Shown in pieces: positions 9,520 through 18,161 of a stretch of 64,000 bases of DNA (position 1 is its first letter; every line of letters starts with the position of its first letter). The stretch comes from Ancylobacter sp. WKF20. Its GTDB lineage: Bacteria > Pseudomonadota > Alphaproteobacteria > Rhizobiales > Xanthobacteraceae. The stretch covers positions 806,001 through 870,000 of the forward strand of contig NZ_CP121679.1 of NCBI RefSeq assembly GCF_029760895.1, given 5' to 3'. Made by a program: the position numbers and the translations under genes. Below the pieces are notes generated by a model. It was not told the origin of the DNA, did no database searches, and saw only the letters and a program-made list of their open reading frames with translations.

Positions 9520-10836
9520 TCAGACATATTCATAGACGGTGCGGCCGGCGACCAGCGTGCGCACCACACGACCCTCGAAGCGGGCCTCGTCGAACGGGGT
9601 GTTGCGGCAACGCGACTTCAGGTTCGCCGCGTCGAGGATCCACGCCTCGTCCGGAGCGATCAGCGCGATATCGGCTGGGCTCCCCGGACGCAGCGAGCCC
9701 GCCGGCAGGCCGAGCAGTTCGGCCGGCCGCGTCGACATGGCGCGGATCAGCGCCATCAGCGGCACGGTGCCGTCATTCACCAGCCGCAGCCCGGCGGCGA
9801 GCATGGTCTCCAGCCCGATGGCGCCGAAGGCGGCTTCGGAGAAGGGCAGGCGCTTCACGTCGACATCCTGCGGGTCATGGTCCGAGACGACGACGTCAAG
9901 CAGCCCCTCGGCGACGGCTTGCACCAGCGCCAGACGATCGTCTTCCGAGCGAAGCGGCGGGGTCAGTTTGAAGAAGGTGCGGTAGCCCACCACGTCGCGC
10001 TCATTCAGCGTGAGATGGTTGATGGAGGCGGACGCCGTGACGTTCAGCCCCGCATCCTTCGCCCGGCGCAGCACATCCAGCGATTCCGGGCAGGTGAGCG
10101 AGGCGGCGTGGTAGCGCCCGCCGGTGATCGAGGCGAGCCGCACATCGCGCTCGAACACGATGGTTTCCGCCGCCTTGGGCATCCCCGCGAGACCGAGGCG
10201 CGAGGCGAGCTCGCCCTCATTCATCACGCCCTCGCCGGCAAGCGACTTGTCCTCGGTGTGGTGGACGATCAGCGCATCGAAATCGCGCCCATAGGTGAGC
10301 GCGCGCCGCAGCACCTGCGCCGAGCCGACCGAATGGGTACCATCGGTGAAGGCGACCGCCCCCGCTTCGCGCAGCAGGCCGATCTCGGTCATCTCGCGGC
10401 CTTCCAGCCGCTTGGTCAGCGCCGCCATGGGAAGGACGTTGACGATGGCGGTGTCGCGCGCCCGGCGCATGACGAAGTCGACGATGGCGGGCTCGTCGAT
10501 GATCGGGTCGGTCTCGGGCTGGCAGATGATGGTGGTCACGCCACCGGCCGCCGCCGCCTGGCTGGCCGATGCCAGTGTTTCCCGATGTTCGGCGCCCGGC
10601 TCGCCGATGAAGGCGCGCATGTCGACGAGGCCGGGCACCGCGATGAGGTGTCGGCAGTCGACGATCTCGGTGCCTTCCGGCAGGCCCGCCGACTTCAGAT
10701 TGGCGGCGAAGTCCTTCACCACGCCGTCGGCGATGAGCAGGTCGCCATGCGCGTCGAGGTCGCGCGAGGGGTCGACCACCCGCGCATTGGCGAGGAGGAT
10801 CGGGCGGGCGTCGTGGATCGGGCGGAGGTCACGCAT
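9520..10836 (-). CDS. dihydroorotase-like protein, probably non-catalytic (PyrC'/PyrX type)
   Basis: This 438-residue amidohydrolase-fold protein lies directly after pyrB, with its ATG 8 bases inside the pyrB end, so the pair is translationally coupled. The segment that in active dihydroorotases reads DxHxHxREPG reads [10 protein letters not shown] here, at about residues 61-70. Both zinc-binding His and the substrate Arg are therefore gone. The later Asp motif reads SDHDPQD instead of the usual DHAPH. In pseudomonads an inactive homologue (PyrC') is needed to assemble aspartate transcarbamoylase, and I infer the same structural role here. An active dihydroorotase should then exist elsewhere in the genome. 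The longer open frame to 10926 is antisense-free but lies within pyrB and shows no similarity. Confidence 0.88.
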   Translation of the reverse strand: MRDLRPIHDARPILLANARVVDPSRDLDAHGDLLIADGVVKDFAANLKSAGLPEGTEIVDCRHLIAVPGLVDMRAFIGEPGAEHRETLASASQAAAAGGVTTIICQPETDPIIDEPAIVDFVMRRARDTAIVNVLPMAALTKRLEGREMTEIGLLREAGAVAFTDGTHSVGSAQVLRRALTYGRDFDALIVHHTEDKSLAGEGVMNEGELASRLGLAGMPKAAETIVFERDVRLASITGGRYHAASLTCPESLDVLRRAKDAGLNVTASASINHLTLNERDVVGYRTFFKLTPPLRSEDDRLALVQAVAEGLLDVVVSDHDPQDVDVKRLPFSEAAFGAIGLETMLAAGLRLVNDGTVPLMALIRAMSTRPAELLGLPAGSLRPGSPADIALIAPDEAWILDAANLKSRCRNTPFDEARFEGRVVRTLVAGRTVYEYV

Positions 10837-11782
10837 TGGGCAGGTTCCGCGACAGCGCGTCCAGCACGGCCATGCGGACGGCGACGCCCATCTCGACCTG
10901 CTCGCGGATGAGGGACTGGGCGCCATCGGCGACCGCCGAATCGATCTCGACGCCGCGATTCATCGGGCCCGGATGCATCACCAGCGCATCGGGCTTGGCA
11001 AAGCGCAGCTTCGCCTCATCAAGCCCCCAGAAGTGGAAATACTCTTTCACCGAAGGCACATAGGAGCCGTTCATGCGTTCCCGCTGGAGCCGGAGCATCA
11101 TCACGATGTCCACATCAGCAAGGCCGCGCTTCATGTCGCCATAGACATCGACGCCGAAGCGCTCGATGTCGCGCGGCAGCAGGGTCGGCGGCGCGATCAC
11201 CCGCACCTGCGCACCCAGCGCGTGCAGCAGCAGGATGTTGGAGCGGGCGACCCGCGAATGGATGATGTCGCCGCAGATGGCGACGGTCAGGCCCTGGATG
11301 CGGCCCTTGTTGCGGCGGATGGTCAGGGCGTCGAGCAGCGCCTGAGTGGGATGCTCATGCGCGCCGTCCCCGGCGTTCACCACCGAGCAGTCGACCTTGC
11401 GGGCGAGCAGTTCCGCCGCGCCGGAGGCGCTGTGGCGCACGATCAGCACGTCCGGATGCATGGCGTTCAGCGTCGCCGCCGTGTCGATGAGCGTTTCGCC
11501 CTTCTTCACCGAGGAATTGCCGACCGACATGTTCATCACGTCGGCGCCGAGGCGCTTGCCGGCGATCTCGAACGAGGACTGGGTCCGCGTCGATGCCTCG
11601 AAGAACAGGTTGATCTGGGTGCGGCCGCGCAGGGTTGCCCGCTTCTTCTCGACCTGTCGGTTGAGGAGCACGAACTCTTCGGCGAGGTCGAGCAGCCCGA
11701 CGATCTCGTCGGGGGAAAGGCCCTCGATGCCGAGCAGATGGCGGCGCTGGAGGGTAAAGCTGGCAGTCGGGTTCGATGTCAT
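10829..11782 (-). CDS. pyrB: aspartate carbamoyltransferase catalytic subunit
   Basis: This 317-residue enzyme makes carbamoyl-aspartate from carbamoyl phosphate and aspartate in pyrimidine synthesis. The carbamoyl-phosphate loop [13 protein letters not shown] is near residue 57, followed by HPTQALLD near 138, [11 protein letters not shown] near 161 and [10 protein letters not shown] near 270. The start is ATG 11780-11782 ([18 protein letters not shown]). The frame is open further upstream but loses similarity. No pyrI-type regulatory subunit gene is adjacent. The downstream partner is the non-catalytic dihydroorotase homologue. Confidence 0.95.
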   Translation of the reverse strand: MTSNPTASFTLQRRHLLGIEGLSPDEIVGLLDLAEEFVLLNRQVEKKRATLRGRTQINLFFEASTRTQSSFEIAGKRLGADVMNMSVGNSSVKKGETLIDTAATLNAMHPDVLIVRHSASGAAELLARKVDCSVVNAGDGAHEHPTQALLDALTIRRNKGRIQGLTVAICGDIIHSRVARSNILLLHALGAQVRVIAPPTLLPRDIERFGVDVYGDMKRGLADVDIVMMLRLQRERMNGSYVPSVKEYFHFWGLDEAKLRFAKPDALVMHPGPMNRGVEIDSAVADGAQSLIREQVEMGVAVRMAVLDALSRNLPNA

Positions 11783-11952
11783 ATCGAAGTCGGCTGGATA
11801 GACGCACCGGGCCCCCGCCGCAAGCCATAAAGCACGCTGTCCCAACGTTTCGGCGCCGCCGGCGGTCCGCCGGGAGCGGGCACCGGGGAACCGTCGCGGC
11901 GCCTTTGCGTTGTCTCGGCACGGCGCCAGAGCGCGCAAATGGAGTAACGACG

Positions 11953-12348
11953 ATGACCCACTCGGTTGAGAATACCAGGGCCGGCATCGGCAAGATTGCC
12001 GGCATCGGCTTCGCGGCGGCGCTGACCGCACTGACCAGCCTGCCTGCCGCTGCGGCCCCCGTGTCGCTGGGCGGTGGCGTGCCGCAGGCGGTGCGCACGG
12101 TGCCAACGGCCCCGGTTGAGAATGTGCGTTGCCGCGGCTGCGCGGTGGGTGTCGGCATCGCCGCTGGCGTGATCGCCGGCGCGGCCATCGCCAACGCCAC
12201 CCGTCGTGATCGGTATTATGATGCCGGCCCCGGCTATTACGACGAAGGCCCCGGCTATTATGGTCGCCCGGTCTATAGCCGCAGTCCCGGCCGGTGCTGG
12301 GTGGAGACCAACCCGCACCGCGGCACCGGCTACTGGGCCCGTTGCTGA
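11953..12348 (+). CDS. small exported Gly/Tyr-rich protein
   Basis: This 131-residue protein of unknown function starts at ATG 11953, with GGAG 8 bases upstream. A Sec signal peptide is evident, with a hydrophobic run [17 protein letters not shown] ending near residue 35. Next come a CRGCAVG motif, a second hydrophobic Gly/Ala stretch (about 65-80), a [17 protein letters not shown] repeat segment and a C-terminal [14 protein letters not shown] stretch. The Cys pairs and PGYY repeats suggest an envelope or periplasmic protein. It is followed by a good terminator hairpin. Confidence 0.7.
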   Translation: MTHSVENTRAGIGKIAGIGFAAALTALTSLPAAAAPVSLGGGVPQAVRTVPTAPVENVRCRGCAVGVGIAAGVIAGAAIANATRRDRYYDAGPGYYDEGPGYYGRPVYSRSPGRCWVETNPHRGTGYWARC

Positions 12349-12377
12349 TCGCCCTTGAATATCAACGGATTAAACGA

Positions 12378-12404
12378 GGCGGCGCCGCAAGTGCCGCCTT
12401 TTTT
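12378..12404 (+). terminator. rho-independent terminator
   Basis: GGCGGC pairs with GCCGCC around a nine-base loop, followed by six T residues. It lies 30 bases after the small exported protein gene and just before the end of the convergent AEC permease gene. Confidence 0.75.
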
Positions 12405-12410
12405 CTGCCG

Positions 12411-13343
12411 CTAGATATACGCGACCAGCCCGATGACGAGCGGCATGGTCAGCGCCGCGAGCAGTGTCTGCAGGGTGAGGATTTCCGCCAGCAGCGGGGC
12501 GTCGCCCCCCATCTGCCGGGCGAGCACATAGCCGTTCGGCGCGGAGGGCACGGCGCTCGCCACGGCAACGATGAGCAGGTCCACCTCGTGGAGCTTCAAG
12601 CCCCAGCCGATGGCAACGGCGACGGCCGGCAGGACCAACAGCTTGAGAACACTCGCGAACCAGGTCGCCGCGCGCGGCCGCCGCAGGTCGCCAAGACGCA
12701 GGCCGGCGCCCACCACCAACAGGCCCAGCGCCAGCGAGGCGCGGCCGAGCACATCGGCGAAGGTGACGATTACCGGCGGGATGGGAATGTGCAGGGCGTT
12801 GATGATGCCGCCGGCGACGCAGGACCAGATGAACGGGTTGCGAACCAGCTGGAGAACCATCAACTTCTTGCTGCTGCTGCCGTTTTCGCCGTGACGGGCG
12901 AGCACCATGACGCTCAGCGCGTTCAGCACCGGGATCATCACGGTGAGCCCGACCGCCGCCACCGCCAGCCCGGCCGGCCCGGCAATGGCGCCGGAAACGG
13001 CCAGCGCAATATAGGTGTTCCAGCGCAGCGCGCCCTGAAAAACCGAGGTGTAGGAAGGACTTGACAGCTCCAGCCAACGGCTCAGCGGGCGGCGGGCGAG
13101 CGTCAGGGCGACGGCGAACAGGGCGATGGAGCCGAGCAGCGCGGCCGAGACCTCCATCACCGCCACCTTGCCGAGTTCGGCGCGGACGATGGAGACCACC
13201 AGAAGCGCCGGGAACAGCACGAAATAGGTCAGCCGCTCCAGCGCGATCCAGTGCGAGGCTTCCGGCAGAAGGCCGCGCTTCAGCACCGCGCCGAGGGCGA
13301 TGACGAGGAAGACCGGGACCAGCGCGCCGAGCACTGCTTCCAT
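12411..13343 (-). CDS. AEC (auxin efflux carrier) family permease
   Basis: This 310-residue membrane protein has about ten hydrophobic segments in the two-half layout of the AEC/bile-acid transporter-like fold. Typical features are the N-terminal LVPVFLVIALGAVLKR helix, NPFIWSCVAGG in the middle and APNGYVLARQMGGD near residue 270. Family members move organic acids or unknown small molecules across the inner membrane. The gene starts 5 bases after the ruvX coding region begins to end (ruvX stop at 13349), so the ATG at 13343 immediately follows ruvX and is likely co-transcribed with it. Confidence 0.85.
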   Translation of the reverse strand: MEAVLGALVPVFLVIALGAVLKRGLLPEASHWIALERLTYFVLFPALLVVSIVRAELGKVAVMEVSAALLGSIALFAVALTLARRPLSRWLELSSPSYTSVFQGALRWNTYIALAVSGAIAGPAGLAVAAVGLTVMIPVLNALSVMVLARHGENGSSSKKLMVLQLVRNPFIWSCVAGGIINALHIPIPPVIVTFADVLGRASLALGLLVVGAGLRLGDLRRPRAATWFASVLKLLVLPAVAVAIGWGLKLHEVDLLIVAVASAVPSAPNGYVLARQMGGDAPLLAEILTLQTLLAALTMPLVIGLVAYI

Positions 13344-13348
13344 GCTAA

Positions 13349-13843
13349 CTACCTGTCAGAAAATATGTTTTCAGCGATGAAGCGCAGCCGGTCGAGGGCG
13401 CCCTGCAGGATGAAGACGGCGGCTTGCTGGTCCACGACTTCGGCGCGGCGGGCGCGGCTCATGTCCATGGCGAGCATGTCGCGCTCGACCGCGGCGGTGG
13501 AGAGCCGCTCGTCCCACAGGATGATCGGCAGCTCGGTGAGCTTGGCGAGGTTGCGGGCGAAGGCGCGGGTGGACTGGGCGCGCGGGCCTTCCGAGCCGTC
13601 CATATTGACCGGCAGGCCGAGCACGAAACCGGCGGCGTGGCGGGCGCCGGCGAGCGCCAGAATCCGCTGCGCATCGGGCGTAAACTGTTTGCGCGCAATG
13701 GTTTCCACCGGGGCGGCGAGGCGCCGGTCGGGGTCGGAGGAGGCGACGCCGATGGTCTTGGTGCCGAGATCGAGCCCCACCAGCCCGCCGCGCGGGGGCA
13801 GGAGAGGGGCGGCCTCGACGATGGTGAGAATGGCTGCGGGCAT
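13349..13843 (-). CDS. ruvX: Holliday junction resolvase-like RuvX/YqgF
   Basis: This 164-residue RNase H-fold nuclease is implicated in pre-16S rRNA 5'-end processing and, by name, Holliday junction resolution. The first catalytic Asp is in GLDLGTKTIGVASSD (about residues 22-36). FVLGLPVNMDGSEG (about 84-97), the ILWDERLST motif with its Glu, and DQQAAVFILQGALDRL at the C-terminus complete the family pattern. The start MPAAILTIVEA was chosen because the open frame further right is built from a non-coding 21-bp tandem repeat. Confidence 0.93.
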   Translation of the reverse strand: MPAAILTIVEAAPLLPPRGGLVGLDLGTKTIGVASSDPDRRLAAPVETIARKQFTPDAQRILALAGARHAAGFVLGLPVNMDGSEGPRAQSTRAFARNLAKLTELPIILWDERLSTAAVERDMLAMDMSRARRAEVVDQQAAVFILQGALDRLRFIAENIFSDR

Positions 13844-13911
13844 GATGCCGAGCGGCCTAGCACGCCCCCGCACCGGGCGCCATGGCGGGGCGAATATGCC
13901 GGTCGAAATGC

Positions 13912-13974
13912 GTGACCAGTGAGTGCAGTGAGGTGACCAGTCTGTACAATCGGGTGACCAGTGAGTGCAGTGAG
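13912..13974. repeat. three tandem 21-bp repeats
   Basis: Units 1 (13912-13932) and 3 (13954-13974) are identical (GTGACCAGTGAGTGCAGTGAG). Unit 2 (13933-13953) shares only the first nine bases and a few later ones. The array fills the gap between the ruvX start and the merR stop. Its role is unknown; it could be slippage DNA or part of a regulatory region. Confidence 0.85.
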
Positions 13975-14012
13975 GCCAAGGTCCGGCGCGCACGCCTCAC
14001 CGGGGATCGCTC

Positions 14013-14456
14013 TCAGCGCGGGCGGCCGCGCGGCGGGGGCGATCCGCCCCTCTCCCGATCCCGGCCACGGGCGCCGGCGACCTCGACCAGCCGCCGGAAG
14101 GTGGGGCATTCCATATGTGAGGGGGCCGGGCAGTCTGCGACATGGCGGAGCGTGTCGCGCAGCGCCGTCAGCTCGCGGATCGTCCGGTCGATGGCGTCGG
14201 CCCTGGCGTGCAGCACGTCGCGCGGCAGGCTCGGCTCGCCGTTCGGGCCGAACATGGCGGCGATCTCGCCGAGCGAGAAGCCAGCGGACTTGCCCATGGC
14301 GATCAGCGTGAGCCGCAGCAGCACCTCGGGGGCGAATTGCCGGCGCAGGCCATGCCGCGACACCGGGGATATCAGCCCGGCTTCCTCATAAAAGCGCAGC
14401 GCCGAGGGCTTCATCCCGCTGCGCGCGGCGACCTCGCCAATATCCAGCAGCTTCAT
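14013..14456 (-). CDS. MerR family transcriptional regulator
   Basis: This 147-residue regulator opens with the MerR helix-turn-helix (LDIGEVAARSGMKPSALRFY, then EEAGLISP, near residues 3-31). A second DNA-binding wing (LRRQFAPEVLLRL) and a long dimerisation helix (about 75-110) follow. A C-terminal DCPAPSHMEC Cys pair could sense a metal or thiol, but it lacks the SoxR CxxCxC cluster spacing. It is divergent from an MFS exporter gene. A palindrome directly before its start codon probably lets it control both genes. Confidence 0.88.
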   Translation of the reverse strand: MKLLDIGEVAARSGMKPSALRFYEEAGLISPVSRHGLRRQFAPEVLLRLTLIAMGKSAGFSLGEIAAMFGPNGEPSLPRDVLHARADAIDRTIRELTALRDTLRHVADCPAPSHMECPTFRRLVEVAGARGRDRERGGSPPPRGRPR

Positions 14457-14458
14457 GC

Positions 14459-14481
14459 TTGACCTCAACTCGACTTGAAGT
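14459..14481. promoter_or_regulatory. MerR-type operator/promoter between merR and MFS genes
   Basis: The 20-bp palindrome ACCTCAACTCGACTTGAAGT (14462-14481) matches its reverse complement at all but two symmetric pairs. Rightward, a TTGACC -35-like box (14459-14464) overlaps it, followed by an expected 19-base spacer of the kind MerR activators untwist. The -10 (CAGCCT) is weak. Leftward, the same bases provide GAGG as the probable ribosome binding site of merR. This implies MFS activation and merR autoregulation. Confidence 0.6.
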
Positions 14482-14525
14482 GGCAGCCTGCGTTTGAAAC
14501 GGGTTTCCGGCAAGGGGAGATGGCC

Positions 14526-15791
14526 ATGCGGCCGAGGCAGGCGCGGCAGATGGATGGGGACGACGCCGGAGCGCCGTCGGGGCGCATAGCCGCGCGCACC
14601 GTGGCGACGCTGGCGCTGGCGATGCTGCTGGGCTCGCTCGGCACCAGCATCGCCAATATCGCGCTCCCCACGTTGGCCGAGGCCTTCGCGGCGCCATTCG
14701 CGGCGGTGCAGGCGGTGGTGGTCGCCTATCTCGCGGCGCTGACGGTCGCGGTGGTCATCGCCGGGCGGCTGGGCGACCGCTATGGGCTGAAGCCGATGCT
14801 GGTCGCCGGCCTTGGCCTGTTCGCGCTCGCCTCGCTGTTCTGCGCGCTGGCCCCGAGCCTGCCGCTGCTGATCGCCGCGCGGGCGCTTCAGGGCAGCGGC
14901 GCGGCCTTTCTGATGACGCTCTCCATGGCGCTGATGCGGCAAACGGCGAGCCCGGCCCGCCTCGGCCGCGTCATGGGTCTGCTCGGCACCGTCTCGGCGC
15001 TGGGGACGGCGCTCGGCCCGGTTCTCGGCGGGCTGCTGATTCCGGTGGCCGGCTGGCGTGGCATCTTCGCGGTGCTGGTGCCGCTGGCCCTCTTGGCGCT
15101 CGTGCTGGCCATCGCGATGCCGCCGGGCGCGGCGGCACGGGAGAGCCGCGCTTCTTCCCCGCCGGGGGTGGCGGTGATCCGGGGGCTGGTGCCCAATCTC
15201 CTCGTCAATCTGCTGGTCGCCGCCGTGATGATGACGACGCTGGTCGTCGGCCCGTTCTATCTCGGCATCGCTCTTGGGCTGACGGCGACGCAGGTCGGCC
15301 TCGTCATGGCGGTCGGCCCGGCGATTTCGGTCATCAGCGGCGTCCCGTCCGGGCGGCTGGTCGATGCGGGCGGGCCGTTCCTTGTGGGAGCTGTCGGCCT
15401 CGGCCTGCTGGCGGGCGGCGCCTTTCTGCTCGCGCTGCTGCCGAACCTTGTCGGGGTGACCGGCTATGTGCTCGCCACGGCGGTGGTGACGCCGGGCTAC
15501 CAGCTCTTTCAGGCCGCCAACAACACGGCGGCGCTGGCGGATGTGCCGCCGGATCGGCGGGGTACGGTCGCCGGGCTGCTTAACCTCTCGCGCAATATCG
15601 GCCTGATCGCCGGCGCCTCGGTGATGGGCGCGGTCTTCGCCTTCGGCGTGGGGACGGACGCCTTCGCGCGGGCGACGCCCACGGCCATCGCGGCGGGGAT
15701 GCAACTCACCTTCCTGCTGGCGGGCGCGCTGATGCTTGTCGCGATCGGGCTTGTCGCGGGCGCACGTCGCGGTGCCGCCGACCGGGGCTGA
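14526..15791 (+). CDS. MFS exporter under MerR control
   Basis: This 421-residue membrane protein has the DHA-type first helix LGSLGTSIANIALPTLAEAF, the loop 2-3 motif GRLGDRYGLKP and the fifth-helix motif GTALGPVLGGLL. About 12 to 13 hydrophobic segments are visible. The start at ATG 14526 has GGGGAG six bases upstream; ATG 14520 is in frame but too close to it. The substrate is unknown. The divergent MerR gene suggests that export is induced by the compound exported. Confidence 0.82.
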   Translation: MRPRQARQMDGDDAGAPSGRIAARTVATLALAMLLGSLGTSIANIALPTLAEAFAAPFAAVQAVVVAYLAALTVAVVIAGRLGDRYGLKPMLVAGLGLFALASLFCALAPSLPLLIAARALQGSGAAFLMTLSMALMRQTASPARLGRVMGLLGTVSALGTALGPVLGGLLIPVAGWRGIFAVLVPLALLALVLAIAMPPGAAARESRASSPPGVAVIRGLVPNLLVNLLVAAVMMTTLVVGPFYLGIALGLTATQVGLVMAVGPAISVISGVPSGRLVDAGGPFLVGAVGLGLLAGGAFLLALLPNLVGVTGYVLATAVVTPGYQLFQAANNTAALADVPPDRRGTVAGLLNLSRNIGLIAGASVMGAVFAFGVGTDAFARATPTAIAAGMQLTFLLAGALMLVAIGLVAGARRGAADRG

Positions 15792-15886
15792 GCACCCCGC
15801 GGCTGCCGGACCGGCACCTTGTGCCACCCATCCGGCGCACTATCTTGCCGCCGTCATCCGCCGGGAAAGCCCCAAGGGAGAGCATG

Positions 15887-16591
15887 ATGAAGATTACCTG
15901 GTACGGCCACGCCGCCTTTCGTCTGGAATTTGCCGGCACGGCGGTGCTGGTCGACCCCTTCCTGTCCGGCAACCCGACCTTTACCGGCACGGTGGACGAG
16001 GCGAGCCAGGGCGTGAGCCACATCCTGCTCACCCATGGCCATGGCGACCATGTCGGCGACACCGTCGCCATCGCCAAGGCGACGGGCGCGACGGTGGTGG
16101 CCAATGCCGATCTCTGCGGCTGGCTCGGCACGCAGGGGCTCGACAAGCTTGAGATGATGAACACCGGCGGCACCATCCATCTGCCGGGCTTCACCGTCAG
16201 CATGGTCCGCGCGGACCATTCCTCCGGCATGGTGGTGGACGGGGCGAGCGTCTATCTCGGCAACGCCAACGGCCTCATCGTCAAGGCGCCGGGCGAGCCG
16301 ACGCTCTGGCACATGGGCGATACCGACATCTTCTCCGACATGGCGCTGATCGCCGAGATCCACCGCCCGGACATCGTGATCCTGCCGATCGGCGACCGCT
16401 TCACCATGGGGCCGGAAACCGCCGCCGTGGCGGTGACGCGCTATCTCGGCGGGCTGACCATCATTCCCGCTCATTACGCCACCTTCGGCCTGCTGGAGCC
16501 GAATGCCGACCGCTTCGTGTCCTTGGTCGGCGAGGAAGCGACGGTGGTGGTGCCGCCGCTTGGCGTCGCCCACGACTTTCCCAAGCCGTGA
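15887..16591 (+). CDS. UPF0173 metal-dependent hydrolase (metallo-beta-lactamase fold)
   Basis: This 234-residue protein is of the YtkL/UPF0173 type. The N-terminus MKITWYGHAAFRLEF, the VDPFLSGNP strand-loop, the metal-binding THGHGDHVGD motif (about residues 51-60), a later RADHSSG, a GDTDIFSDM Asp motif and IIPAHYATF at the C-terminus are all present. The physiological substrate of the family is not established. AAGGGAG lies six bases before the chosen ATG; a second in-frame ATG at 15884 is possible. Confidence 0.9.
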   Translation: MKITWYGHAAFRLEFAGTAVLVDPFLSGNPTFTGTVDEASQGVSHILLTHGHGDHVGDTVAIAKATGATVVANADLCGWLGTQGLDKLEMMNTGGTIHLPGFTVSMVRADHSSGMVVDGASVYLGNANGLIVKAPGEPTLWHMGDTDIFSDMALIAEIHRPDIVILPIGDRFTMGPETAAVAVTRYLGGLTIIPAHYATFGLLEPNADRFVSLVGEEATVVVPPLGVAHDFPKP

Positions 16592-16614
16592 CGCGCTGAA
16601 ACCCTAACATCCGA

Positions 16615-16650
16615 CGCCACGCCGCCGGCGGACCGCCCGGCGGGGTGGCG
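16615..16650. terminator. hairpin between convergent genes
   Basis: CGCCAC pairs with GTGGCG as the outer stem and CCGCCGG with CCGGCGG as the inner stem, with one mismatch between them. It sits between the ends of the UPF0173 gene and the winged-helix regulator gene. There is no U tract, so terminator function is inferred. Confidence 0.5.
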
Positions 16651-16656
16651 ACCGGT

Positions 16657-17592
16657 TCACGCCGCGTCCGATACCGACGTGGCACCGATCGCCGCCAGGC
16701 CCGCGCGGGAGGCGCGGGTCAGTCGTGCGAGGGCGGTGGCCATCAGCATCTGCATGGCCTCCACCAGCGCCGGCTCGGCCAGTACGCCGCCCTCGCTGCT
16801 TCGCCCGCTGTCCCGCCGCACGAGGCCCGCTTCGGCGGCGGCGCGCAGCATCTCCATCACATGCGAGCGGGAGATCCGGCATTCGCGGGCGAGATGGGCG
16901 ACGCTCAAGGCCGTGCCGGTGCGCGCCGCGTCGAACAGGCTGAAGGCCACCATCAGCCCGCCGTCGCGGTCGGCGAAGATTTCAAGGCAAGGCAGTTCGC
17001 CGACAATGCGCCAGCCGGCGCGGAACGGCACCAGCATCGTGTCGACGAAGGGCTCGAGGAAGCGCGGATTGTCGAGATGGGCGGCGGCGCGGGCGCCCTC
17101 CGGCGAGGCCGGGGCCATCGCTTCCAGCATGCCGCGCCAGCGCGTCGTGTGGATCGCCATCATGCGCGGGGTGAGGGCCAGCCGGTGACGGCGCCGGTCC
17201 GCGTCCGGGGCCTGGACGACCAGCCCGAGCAGCCGGCAGGCGGCGAGCACCGCCGTCACCCGGCCGGGACTGCACAGACGCAGCGCCGTGGCCTCCGCCT
17301 TCAGGCGCCCGGCGGTGAGGCCGGGCGAATCGGGCGCCGATTCGAGGTGCATGCTGAGCATCAGCAGCGCGAGGGCGATGCGCCCCCGGTCGTTCAGGAT
17401 GCGCGTGAGCAGCACATTGCCGCGATACTGCGCGCTGAGGCTGCGGGCCGCCGCGAAGGCCGTGGCCGGGAAGGCGGGATGCTGGCGCAGCGCCTCGCGC
17501 TCGACTGATTCGAGGGCGAGCAGCGCGGCAAGCGCCTCTGCCTCCATCGGAGCGGAACTCGCGGCAGCGGCGGAAAAGGCTGGCGGCATCAT
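16657..17592 (-). CDS. winged-helix DNA-binding protein, probable transcription regulator
   Basis: This 311-residue soluble protein has a central segment rich in hydrophobic helices and a C-terminal helix-turn-helix-like region around residues 235-265 (VAHLARECRISRSHVMEMLRAAAEAGLV). That region resembles MarR/Crp-type winged helices, as does a second possible one near residues 95-115 (SPGRVTAVLAACRLLGLV). I do not recognise the family. The start at the double ATG 17587-17592 is chosen; an open frame runs to 17658 without obvious benefit. No linked target is obvious; the divergent neighbour is a small exported protein gene. Confidence 0.6.
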   Translation of the reverse strand: MMPPAFSAAAASSAPMEAEALAALLALESVEREALRQHPAFPATAFAAARSLSAQYRGNVLLTRILNDRGRIALALLMLSMHLESAPDSPGLTAGRLKAEATALRLCSPGRVTAVLAACRLLGLVVQAPDADRRRHRLALTPRMMAIHTTRWRGMLEAMAPASPEGARAAAHLDNPRFLEPFVDTMLVPFRAGWRIVGELPCLEIFADRDGGLMVAFSLFDAARTGTALSVAHLARECRISRSHVMEMLRAAAEAGLVRRDSGRSSEGGVLAEPALVEAMQMLMATALARLTRASRAGLAAIGATSVSDAA

Positions 17593-17736
17593 GCGTCCGG
17601 TTCGGCGGGCTGATCCGTTATCGGTGCGTGGCAGGCCGAGATGCCACGATCCGATCAATAATCGACATTGCCGTTTATGTCCGGCGGCGCATTATCGCGC
17701 CGCTTCCGCTCCGTGATGTCAACCTAAGGAGGCGAT

Positions 17737-18123
17737 ATGACCGGAAAACTCTCCCTCAGCGCTCTGTCGGCTGCGGCCATCCTTGCCGGCGGCCTTGCGA
17801 TGCTAGGGCCGTCCCCCGCCTCGGCGGCGGTAATCTACTGCACCGGCCCCGGCGTTCCTGTCGGCTGCGTGGTGCGGCCGACGCCCGCGGTGCGCGCGGC
17901 GGTGTACTGCACGCGCCCCGGCTATCCCGTCGGCTGCGTCGGCACCGCCCCGGCGGCGCGGGCCGCCGTCTACTGCACCCGTCCGGGCTACCCGGTCGGC
18001 TGCGTCGGCGGTGTCGGTGCGCCCGGCGTCGGTGCGCCCGGCACGCCGAACTCGCGCGCCGTGGCGCGCCCCGGCCCGGGGGTCAATGGCGGCGGCGGGG
18101 TCAATATGCCCGGCCTGCGCTGA
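17737..18123 (+). CDS. exported protein with repeated Cys-framed YCTRPGYPVGCVG units
   Basis: This 128-residue protein starts at ATG 17737 after an excellent AAGGAGG site. A signal peptide (about 31 residues, ending near SPASA) is followed by three repeats of about 20 residues: YCTGPGVPVGCVV, then YCTRPGYPVGCVG twice, each with two Cys ten residues apart. A Gly/Pro-rich tail follows. Each repeat could close one disulfide loop in the periplasm. The function is unknown. It is probably co-transcribed with the next small exported protein, 38 bases downstream. Confidence 0.8.
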   Translation: MTGKLSLSALSAAAILAGGLAMLGPSPASAAVIYCTGPGVPVGCVVRPTPAVRAAVYCTRPGYPVGCVGTAPAARAAVYCTRPGYPVGCVGGVGAPGVGAPGTPNSRAVARPGPGVNGGGGVNMPGLR

Positions 18124-18161
18124 TCCCCGCTTCTCTTTTCTTCGTGTTCCAGGAGATGACC

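Noticed and set aside
13912..13974. CRISPR array
   Set aside because: Three contiguous 21-bp units with no spacers, no leader and no cas genes nearby.
13844..13993. N-terminal extension of ruvX containing HCTHWS-type repeats
   Set aside because: The repeats come from translating the 21-bp tandem array. RuvX similarity starts after MPAAIL, and the extension has no ribosome binding site.
14456..14481. Assignment of the MerR protein as SoxR
   Set aside because: The operator layout is SoxR-like, but the protein lacks the four-Cys iron-sulfur cluster spacing of SoxR.
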